Source: UBA6623 sp965248235 (GTDB taxonomy: Bacteria; Acidobacteriota; Terriglobia; Bryobacterales; UBA6623). Taken from it: a DNA stretch of 64,000 nucleotides. The stretch is taken from the NCBI GenBank assembly GCA_965248235.1, contig CBDFIU010000004.1:1488001-1552000 (forward strand), given 5' to 3'. Shown here one piece after another: positions 57,081-64,000 of the stretch. The notes under the pieces were generated by a model, which was not told the DNA's origin, searched no databases, and was given only the letters and a program-made list of their open reading frames with translations. The first letter of the stretch is position 1, and every line of letters starts with the position of its first letter. The position numbers and the translations under genes are program-made.

Positions 57081-57547
57081 TCATGCCATTCAAGGAGCGT
57101 GGCAGCGAACATGGGAAGGGATTCTTTACTGAAGTATTGGGGAGCCTGGTTTCACCCGCCGGGCGGGATGCAGGATTTACTGTAACTACCGCGAACCGGC
57201 AAGGAACCGACGTCATTCAGTCAACGATCGTCAATGATCTGCTGAACGCGGATCTGGTTGTGGCAAATCTGACAGAGCACAACCCAAACGTTTTGTTCGA
57301 GCTTGGAATGCGGATGGCCTTTGATAAGCCAGTTGCGCTGATACGGGCGCAGGGGACCGAGCAGATATTCGACGTCGACAACATGCTTCGCGTGTTCGAC
57401 TACGATCCGAATCTATGGCCCACGACGGTAGAACGTGATCTGCCGAAGCTACGTGATCACATCAAGGCAACTTGGGACAACCGTGACACGGAAAAGACGT
57501 ACATGAAGCTGCTTGGCCAAACGCGTGTCAGCGAGAACAAAGAGTAG
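57081..57547 (+). pseudogene. fragment 3: deoxyribosyltransferase/TIR-like domain
   Basis: The C-terminal domain of the disrupted gene starts within its first strand (LMPFKERGSEHGKGFFTEVL) and runs through TTANRQGTDVIQSTIVNDLL and NADLVVANLTEHNPNVLFEL to the stop at 57547. The (V/I)MPF strand and the NPNV-x-x-ELG loop with its glutamate characterise nucleoside 2-deoxyribosyltransferase-like/TIR-like Rossmann domains. Its start codon now lies in the transposon. The stretch that should link it to fragment 2 is missing. Confidence 0.75.
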
Positions 57548-57704
57548 ACAGGATACAACGGTTATTTAGAACCGTCCTCAGGTTGCTTCCGTGGCCAAAC
57601 GGGCTCGCCCTTGCGTCGATCGCGTCCCTGATTCGGGAAAAGATTCGGCAAGATCGGGGCAGCTTCCGGTCTTCGCCTGTTTGCGTGAAAGATATGGATG
57701 ACGC

Positions 57705-57710
57705 GGAGGA
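57705..57710 (+). promoter_or_regulatory. ribosome binding site GGAGGA of the triple-domain gene
   Basis: A near-perfect Shine-Dalgarno six bases before ATG 57717. It fixes the start. Confidence 0.7.
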
Positions 57711-57716
57711 CGCCGG

Positions 57717-58937
57717 ATGAAACGGCGAGAAGAAATGCCGTACCCACGTCTTACACTCCGGTTTGAGCCTGAGGGACAGACTCTAACCGGGGATTTCGAC
57801 ACCGGTGCACTGATCACGTTCATCTCGTACGAGTGGCTTGTGCAGAACGGACTCATTAAATCCGCGACTTCGGCGTCGATGGCTCATGCGGTGATCCGGC
57901 AGGCCCCATACTGTTTTATTAATGTTGCACTGTCGGCCAGATTGGTCGATGGCGGGACGACAACAGGTGTGGCGACCGTCACCGCTCAGGCGGTTGTTGA
58001 TTGGGAGCATTCCCCTTTGTCGAGGGGTGGTGGTCGTCTAGCGCTGATCGGTAGGGACATCCTCAAGACGTTTGGCGCGAATGTCGAGATCGATGGCACT
58101 ACGGGTAAAACCCGCATCACGACGCAGAACTGGCAGGCTTTCGAGGAGGAAGTGGCTCACCTGTTCCGCATCCTTGGTCTTGAGGCGCAGAGGGACTACA
58201 ATCTCGCTGGAAACCAGGTTGACATCCTGCTATCGGAGAAGACAACTTCCGGCAAGAAGCTACGCATTATCGTCGAGTGCAAGTTCCACCGGAAGCCTGT
58301 TGGCAACCAGTATGTGCGCCAGTTGGCGGCGGTTCTTGAGTTTGCGAAGGCAAGCAAGCTTGCCGATCACGCCATCCTTGTCTCATCTTCCGGCTTCAGC
58401 AAGGACGCTCGGCTTGTTGCTGAGGCCGCAGGCCTTGAACTACTTGACATTGGCGATTTGCGTGCCAAAGCGCATCCACAACCACCGCCTCCCCGACCAT
58501 TCCCTCCGATACCAGAGGCGAAGCGAGGGAAACCGAGACAGCAAACCACGTTTGTCATCATGCCTTTTCAGGATGAATACCGAGACACCTATATGCTCGG
58601 AATTCGCGAGACTCTCGCCAAGCATGGCTACGTGTGCCGTCGGGCTGACGAAGTCGAATTCAACGGAAGGATCATGGATCAAATTCTCGACCTTGTCCGG
58701 ACATCCGATGTCATCGTTGCCGAAGTCTCGGAACCCAACCCCAACGTCTATTATGAACTCGGAATTTCCCACGCAACCGGAAAAAGTATTGTCCTTTGTA
58801 CGCGTGACATGGGGCAGATACCATTCGACACAAGGGATCTGAACCACATTGTCTACGCCGACATTGTTGACCTGCGAGAGAAGCTTGCAAATCGGTTAAA
58901 GACGCTGGTGATTCCCATGGAGGACGTGGGAGAATAG
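57717..58937 (+). CDS. retropepsin-like / Mrr-like nuclease / deoxyribosyltransferase-TIR-like fusion protein
   Basis: A 406-residue cytoplasmic protein with three recognisable parts. Residues 1-130: retropepsin-like aspartyl protease fold, with FDTG at 27-30 (catalytic Asp28) and the later hallmark LIGRDILKTFG at 110-120. Residues 138-250: Mrr/PD-(D/E)XK restriction-endonuclease-like domain, with FEEEVAHLFRILG, QVD (Asp169) and IIVECKF (Glu187, Lys189). A proline-rich linker (252-266) leads to residues 278-400: a nucleoside deoxyribosyltransferase/TIR-like Rossmann domain with TFVIMPF, then SEPNPNVYYELG (338-349, glutamate 347). It neighbours a disrupted gene that ends in the same domain. 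The arrangement suggests a sensor-effector defence protein; no activity has been shown from the sequence. Confidence 0.82.
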   Translation: MKRREEMPYPRLTLRFEPEGQTLTGDFDTGALITFISYEWLVQNGLIKSATSASMAHAVIRQAPYCFINVALSARLVDGGTTTGVATVTAQAVVDWEHSPLSRGGGRLALIGRDILKTFGANVEIDGTTGKTRITTQNWQAFEEEVAHLFRILGLEAQRDYNLAGNQVDILLSEKTTSGKKLRIIVECKFHRKPVGNQYVRQLAAVLEFAKASKLADHAILVSSSGFSKDARLVAEAAGLELLDIGDLRAKAHPQPPPPRPFPPIPEAKRGKPRQQTTFVIMPFQDEYRDTYMLGIRETLAKHGYVCRRADEVEFNGRIMDQILDLVRTSDVIVAEVSEPNPNVYYELGISHATGKSIVLCTRDMGQIPFDTRDLNHIVYADIVDLREKLANRLKTLVIPMEDVGE

Positions 58938-58997
58938 CCACCTAACAGTCGGTACAGGGGCGGCGCTACCTGCGTGCGGGAGCGACATCTACACTGA

Positions 58998-59099
58998 CTA
59001 GGTCGGGACTTTCGCCCTAGAGGGGAGATCGGGGACGGGGAGATCGGCGGGGAGATCGGGCGGGGGGAGATCGGGAAAGTCGGGGAAGAGATCGTTCAT
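58998..59099 (-). CDS. 33-residue proline/aspartate repeat peptide
   Basis: A tiny frame, MNDLFPDFPDLPPPDLPADL and a few more residues ending PDLPSRAKVPT (read minus strand, ATG at 59097-59099, TAG at 58998-59000). It consists of about five PDLP-type units. A strong Shine-Dalgarno, AGGAGG, lies six to seven bases before the ATG. The repeat units arise from a tandem DNA repeat (GGGGAGATCGG on the plus strand, four near-exact copies between 59022 and 59074). It is convergent with the triple-domain gene. No family is known to me. It could be a real small protein or a chance frame over the repeat. Confidence 0.45.
   Translation of the reverse strand: MNDLFPDFPDLPPPDLPADLPVPDLPSRAKVPT
59022..59098. 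repeat. short tandem repeat, unit GGGGAGATCGG
   Basis: Near-exact units at about 59022, 59037, 59050 and 59064, with a degenerate one at 59082, spaced 13-15 bases. On the minus strand they encode the PDLP repeats of the small frame at 58998-59099. Confidence 0.7.
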
Positions 59100-59103
59100 T
59101 TTT

Positions 59104-59166
59104 TCCTCCTGGTGGTTTGAGCGAGACGACTTCCGCGCCGTCTATGCTATCTTGCCGCCAGGAGGA
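59104..59166 (-). promoter_or_regulatory. Shine-Dalgarno-sequestering hairpin
   Basis: On the minus-strand RNA, UCCUCCUGGCGG (59166 to 59155) can pair with CCACCAGGAGGA (59115 to 59104): 11 of 12 positions, nine in a row, around a 39-base loop. The 3' arm contains the AGGAGG of the 33-residue frame, so the hairpin would hide its ribosome binding site. The 5' arm also mimics the 16S anti-Shine-Dalgarno. Confidence 0.5.
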
Positions 59167-59216
59167 TTTTTCCATCTCTACGCTATACATTGAAACAGGC
59201 TACGACTTTCCGTGCT

Positions 59217-59244
59217 CGCGGGCTCGGCTTTCGCCGAGCCCGCG
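59217..59244 (-). terminator. GC-rich hairpin downstream of glnA
   Basis: CGCGGGCTCGG and CCGAGCCCGCG form a perfect 11-bp stem with a 6-base loop, 56 bp past the glnA stop. No T-run follows on the minus strand, so termination would be weak or Rho-assisted. Confidence 0.5.
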
Positions 59245-59299
59245 TGGGTTTCATCTACAAATCGCTATCCCTACGGATCGTAATCTCTACAACCCGCTT

Positions 59300-60724
<1,425 letters not shown>

Positions 60725-60763
60725 ACGTTGTGTCTCCTTTTCCTTGCGATAAGATTCCTAAAA

Positions 60764-62185
60764 CTAAATGTCGTAATACAGAGCGAACTCATAAGGATGC
60801 GGGCGCTGACGCACCGCGTCCACTTCGTTCCGCATCTTGTAGTCAATCCAGGTCTCAAGCACTTCCTCGGTGAAGACGTCCTGGCGCGTCAAGAATTCGT
60901 GATCGCGCTGGAGGGCGTCCAAGGCGTCCTCGAGCGAGGCCGGCAGAGAGGGCACTTGCCGCATCTCCTCGGCCGAAAGATCGTAGATATCCTTGTCGAG
61001 CGGCTCGCCCGGGTCAATCTGATTCTGAATCCCGTCGAGCCCCGCCATCAGCATCGCCGCGAAGGCCAGGTAGGGGTTGGCCGACGGATCGGGGGGGCGA
61101 AACTCGACCCGCTTGCTCCGCGGCTCCGACGAATACATCGGAATCCGGCAGGCGGCCGAGCGGTTGCGCCGCGAATAGGCCAAGTTGACCGGTGCTTCGA
61201 AGCCCGGCACGAGGCGCTTATAGCTGTTCGTCGTCGGCGCGGCGAAGGCGACCAACGCCGGGGCGTGCTTGAGTAGACCGCCGATGTAATAAAGCGCCGT
61301 GTCGCTCAACCCGGCGTACTGATCGCCGGCGAAAAGCGGCTCCTCGTCTTTCCAAAGGCTCTGGTGCACGTGCATGCCGCTGCCGTTGTCGTTCCATAGC
61401 GGCTTCGGCATGAAAGTGACAGTGTGCCCGTGACGAAATGCAACGTTGCGCACAACGTACTTGTAAATCATCAAACTGTCGGCCGCATTCACCAATGAGT
61501 CGTATTTCTGGTCAATCTCGCCTTGCCCGCCGGTGGCGACTTCGTGATGGTGGCACTCGATCTCGAGCCCGCAATCCTGCATCGTCGTCACCATCTCGGT
61601 GCGGATGTTCTGGTGATGATCGGTTGGCGGGACGGGGAAATAGCCTTCTTTGTAACGCGGCCGGTAGCCGAGGTTGTCGCGCTTGCGGCTGGAGTTCCAA
61701 CGGCCTTCCTCGGCGTCGATGTAATAGAAACCGTAGTTATGCGACTGGTCGAAGCGAATATTGTCGAAGATGAAAAACTCGGCCTCGGGGCCGAAAAACG
61801 CCGTATCGCCGATGTCCGTGTATTGCAAGTATTGCTCGGCCTTATGAGCAATCCAACGCGGGTCGCGCTCGTAGTGCTGTTTCGTGACGGGATCGACGAT
61901 GTTGGCGATCATCACTAACGTCGGGACGTCGGTGAACGGGTCCATCATCGCCGTATTCGGGTCGGGGACAATCAGCATGTCACTTTCGCTGATCGCCTGC
62001 CAGCCGCGAATGCTCGAACCATCGAACCCGAAGCCGTCCTCGAAGGTCGTCTCCTTGAGCTGCGCGATGGGAAACGTCACGTGCTGCCACAGCCCCGGCA
62101 GGTCCGCGAAGCGCACGTCCAGCATGCGCGCTTCGTTATCGCGCGCGAATTGGAGCACTTCCTCGGGTGTTCGGCGGGTCGACAT
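60764..62185 (-). CDS. glnA: glutamine synthetase type I, copy 2
   Basis: A 473-residue paralogue of the next gene with the same motifs: VRFADLPGLWQHVTFPI, DGSSIRGWQ, CHHHEVATGGQGEID, NGSGMHVHQSLW, PGFEAPVNLAYSRRNRSAA. The adenylylation-site region reads DKDIYDLSAEE, with the tyrosine kept. GAGAGGA precedes ATG 62185. The two copies are clearly diverged, so they are an old tandem duplication and may differ in regulation. No glnB, glnE or ntr gene is in view. Confidence 0.95.
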   Translation of the reverse strand: MSTRRTPEEVLQFARDNEARMLDVRFADLPGLWQHVTFPIAQLKETTFEDGFGFDGSSIRGWQAISESDMLIVPDPNTAMMDPFTDVPTLVMIANIVDPVTKQHYERDPRWIAHKAEQYLQYTDIGDTAFFGPEAEFFIFDNIRFDQSHNYGFYYIDAEEGRWNSSRKRDNLGYRPRYKEGYFPVPPTDHHQNIRTEMVTTMQDCGLEIECHHHEVATGGQGEIDQKYDSLVNAADSLMIYKYVVRNVAFRHGHTVTFMPKPLWNDNGSGMHVHQSLWKDEEPLFAGDQYAGLSDTALYYIGGLLKHAPALVAFAAPTTNSYKRLVPGFEAPVNLAYSRRNRSAACRIPMYSSEPRSKRVEFRPPDPSANPYLAFAAMLMAGLDGIQNQIDPGEPLDKDIYDLSAEEMRQVPSLPASLEDALDALQRDHEFLTRQDVFTEEVLETWIDYKMRNEVDAVRQRPHPYEFALYYDI

Positions 62186-62360
62186 GGTCCTCTCGAAAGG
62201 CGGCTACAGCTACCCCTCGGCTCTGAGACAAGAGACTCAAATCGTAACACACGAATCAGCGGCCCTCGGGGAAAAGTTCACTCCATAAAAACTTTCGATC
62301 GAAGCCTCGCGCCGCCGAAACCCGCGTGGCGTCCTCTCTCCCGCCGTCGGCCGATCGTGC

Positions 62361-62392
62361 TAGGATACCCCGGACAAAGCACGCAAAAGGAG
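62361..62392 (+). promoter_or_regulatory. -10 (TAGGAT) and Shine-Dalgarno (AAAGGAG) of the DUF6526 gene
   Basis: TAGGAT at 62361-62366 would start a transcript near 62373. AAAGGAG at 62386-62392 lies 10 bases before ATG 62403. This is a conventional led transcript, in contrast to several leaderless-looking genes in the window. Confidence 0.45.
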
Positions 62393-62402
62393 CTGGTAGC
62401 CA

Positions 62403-62855
62403 ATGGCTGAAGCCATTTCCCAAAACTTCGAAAACCACGCCGTCTTCCCTAAGAAGCTCTTCATCGCTTTCTTGCTGTCGCTGGCGGGTATCATTTCCGC
62501 GGTCGTCGGGCTGTTCCAGGTAACGACGACCGAGGGTCTGTGTCTGATCGGAACCGGTGCTCTGCTCGTTGGCATGGGCGCCTTGTGGACCGGTTTCGTC
62601 GCCCGGACCTATGCCCTTAAAGTCCAAGACCGCGTCATTCGATTGGAAATGCGGCTGCGCCTCGCGCGGATCTTGCCGCCCGAAATGCAGGGCGACATCC
62701 TCAAGCTCACCATTCCGCAACTGATTGGGCTGCGTTTCGCCTCGGATGCCGAGATGCCGGCCCTGGTCCGCAAGGTTCTCGCCGAAGACATCCAAGATCC
62801 CAAGCCCATCAAACAGATGGTCACCGATTGGCAGGCCGACCACGCCCGCGCCTGA
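62403..62855 (+). CDS. DUF6526 family membrane protein
   Basis: A 150-residue inner-membrane protein with two helices (about 18-38, LFIAFLLSLAGIISAVVGLF; 46-66, GLCLIGTGALLVGMGALW) and a cytoplasmic C-terminal part, QDRVIRLEMRLRLARILPPE...LTIPQLIGLRFASDAEMPAL, characteristic of DUF6526, a family known mainly from Acidobacteriota and Bacteroidota. Function unknown. Confidence 0.8.
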   Translation: MAEAISQNFENHAVFPKKLFIAFLLSLAGIISAVVGLFQVTTTEGLCLIGTGALLVGMGALWTGFVARTYALKVQDRVIRLEMRLRLARILPPEMQGDILKLTIPQLIGLRFASDAEMPALVRKVLAEDIQDPKPIKQMVTDWQADHARA

Positions 62856-62955
62856 CAGCGCGGCACTCGGGCCGCGCCGCCATGTTCCCGGAAATCACCG
62901 GAGGAGATTTCATTAGAAGAGCCGGGCGGGCCCCACCCCTTGGTCGAATTATCCA

Positions 62956-63627
62956 ATGCCGAAAGATGAGAACGAATGGCAGTCAGCGGAACACGTATCC
63001 TCTTACCTCGCGCGCGCCGACCAACTTCCTCACCGCTCCTCCGGCGAAGCCGCCTTGCTTGAGGAGATTCCACCGTTGGCCCGGCGGGTGTTGGACCTTG
63101 GTGCCGGCGATGGGCGCTTATTGGATTTGGTGTTGCGTGCCAGGTCAACCGCCGACGGGGTTGCGGTGGACTTTTCGCCGGCGATGCTGGAACAGTTGCG
63201 TGCCCGGTTCGGCGCGACACCGGGAACGAAAGTTGTCGAGCACGATCTGAGTATCCCCCTGCCGGTCCTTGGTACGTTCGACGTGGTGGTGTCGAGCTTC
63301 GCGATTCATCATCTGACCGACGAACGAAAGCGCCGGCTGTACGAGGAGATCTGGGCGGCGTTGGAGCCCGCGGGAGTCTTCTGCAACTTGGAACATGTCG
63401 CATCGCCGTCGCCCGCCGCGCATGAGCGGTTCCTGCAAGCGATATGCGTCACTACAGGCGAAGAGGATCCTTCGAACAAACTGCTGGATGTGCACACGCA
63501 ACTGGAGTGGCTGCGCGAGATCGGATTCGCGGACGTCGACTGCTACTGGAAATGGCGCGAACTGGCTCTTCTCGTGGGCCGCAAACCGGGAAGAAGTGGC
63601 CTCTCAATAAACCAGTTGGTAGACTAG
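62956..63627 (+). CDS. class I SAM-dependent methyltransferase
   Basis: A 223-residue soluble methyltransferase. Motif I is RRVLDLGAGDGRLLDLV, followed by AVDFSPAMLEQLRARFG and the post-motif FDVVVSSFAIHHLTDERK. The substrate is unknown. There is no Shine-Dalgarno at ATG 62956. It ends 4 bp before the antitoxin gene. Confidence 0.88.
   Translation: MPKDENEWQSAEHVSSYLARADQLPHRSSGEAALLEEIPPLARRVLDLGAGDGRLLDLVLRARSTADGVAVDFSPAMLEQLRARFGATPGTKVVEHDLSIPLPVLGTFDVVVSSFAIHHLTDERKRRLYEEIWAALEPAGVFCNLEHVASPSPAAHERFLQAICVTTGEEDPSNKLLDVHTQLEWLREIGFADVDCYWKWRELALLVGRKPGRSGLSINQLVD
63620..63625 (+). promoter_or_regulatory. -10-like TAGACT for a leaderless antitoxin transcript
   Basis: TAGACT ends six bases before the antitoxin ATG. 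It overlaps the end of the methyltransferase gene. Confidence 0.35.
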
Positions 63628-63631
63628 TTGT

Positions 63632-63871
63632 ATGGATGCCATCGGGGCCTTCGAGGCCAAGACCCATTTTTCCGAACTTCTCGATCGAGTTCGCCGCGGG
63701 GAACGTATCACGATCACGAAAAGGGGCGTGCCGACCGCCATGCTGGTCCCTGTCGACGATCGCGAAACCCTCTCTCCGCCCGACGCGGTAGCCAGGCTGC
63801 GACGGATCCGCAAAGGATTTTCGGCCGGAGCCGGGATTCGCGACCTCATAGAGGACGGGAGGAAATATTGA
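63632..63871 (+). CDS. Phd/YefM-type antitoxin
   Basis: A 79-residue type II antitoxin. The N-terminal Phd/YefM fold (IGAFEAKTHFSELLDRVRRGE, ITITKRGVPTAMLVPV) binds operator DNA. The C-terminal tail (RRIRKGFSAGAGIRDLIEDG) should wrap and inhibit the toxin. Its stop overlaps the toxin start by four bases. Confidence 0.9.
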   Translation: MDAIGAFEAKTHFSELLDRVRRGERITITKRGVPTAMLVPVDDRETLSPPDAVARLRRIRKGFSAGAGIRDLIEDGRKY

Positions 63872-64000
63872 CGCTCTTTGTCGTCGACGCCTCCGTAACC
63901 CTGGCTTGGTGCCTGCCGCGGCAAGCCTCGGCGGCAACCGAAAAGCTATTGGATCGGATGGCTTCCGGGAGCGCGGCGATCGTCCCCTGCCTTTGGCCCT
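63868..64000 (+). CDS. vapC: VapC-type PIN-domain toxin (partial, runs off the window)
   Basis: The first 44 codons of a PIN-domain RNase from TTG 63868, overlapping the antitoxin stop as TTGA with GGAGG five bases upstream. LFVVDASVTLAWCLP contains the first metal-binding Asp of PIN domains. The rest is beyond the window. Confidence 0.82.
   Translation, partial: MTLFVVDASVTLAWCLPRQASAATEKLLDRMASGSAAIVPCLWP

Noticed and set aside
57583..57720. A 45-codon frame from a TTG that ends in ATGA overlap with the triple-domain gene
   Set aside because: No ribosome binding site at the TTG and no recognisable sequence; the overlap with the next start may be chance.
59022..59098. CRISPR array
   Set aside because: Units are 11 bases with 2-4 base gaps, which is a simple tandem repeat; no spacers and no cas genes.

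Overview
The window looks like a chromosomal segment, about 60% GC, from a Gram-negative soil- or sediment-type bacterium, most likely Acidobacteriota or a neighbouring phylum. The indicators are a Ser/Thr kinase fused to a TolB-like propeller, a DUF1549/DUF1553 plus DUF1501 plus PPC-domain cluster, DUF6714 and DUF6526 proteins, a Tat-exported TldD, tandem type I glutamine synthetases, and a Wzm/Wzt export pair. No rRNA is present, so the assignment rests on gene content only.

Layout. 0-9.1 kb: kinase-propeller, exported alpha/beta hydrolase-like protein, exported 2-hydroxyacid dehydrogenase, NarL-type regulator and two overlapping GT2-TPR glycosyltransferases. 9.4-18 kb: first copy of an IS1595-family element directly upstream of a frameshifted LysR gene, then PilZ-PAS, RidA, DUF6714, a frameshifted glycosyltransferase and tldD-pmbA. 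18.4-24.5 kb: purQ-purL-purF, a HEAT/barrel-sandwich membrane protein and tmk. 24.6-28.7 kb: a porin, FMN-binding, ApbE and PepSY operon behind a cluster of 17-bp dyads. 29-37.5 kb: aminotransferase, FkbM methyltransferase, single-chain acyl-CoA carboxylase, lipoprotein, UDP-sugar dehydrogenase and tRNA-Lys. 37.6-47.7 kb: a broken PhnD-like gene, a large secreted ankyrin protein and the DUF1549/DUF1501/PPC cluster. 48-53.1 kb: a two-domain glycosyltransferase with the Wzt/Wzm polysaccharide exporter. 53.1-59.1 kb: an accessory island (below). 59.3-64 kb: two glnA genes, DUF6526, a methyltransferase and a type II toxin-antitoxin pair running off the end.

The most unusual part is the island at 53.7-59.1 kb. 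A gene encoding a winged-helix-like region plus a nucleoside-deoxyribosyltransferase/TIR-like domain has been split into three pieces by an IS1380-family element and by the second IS1595 copy. Removing the IS1380 element and one copy of its 5-bp target duplication restores the reading frame exactly. Next to it is an intact gene that fuses a retropepsin-like aspartyl protease fold, an Mrr/PD-(D/E)XK nuclease-like domain and the same deoxyribosyltransferase/TIR-like module. Converging on it is a 33-codon ORF made of PDLP repeats, with a strong Shine-Dalgarno that a long hairpin could hide. The domain mix resembles a defence locus, but that function is inferred.

Several genes carry single-base frameshifts (kinase, LysR, glycosyltransferase, DUF1549 at a C9 tract, PhnD-like). 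They could be real decay or assembly indels. Several genes also have a -10-like hexamer ending 6-7 bases before the start codon, suggesting leaderless transcripts.
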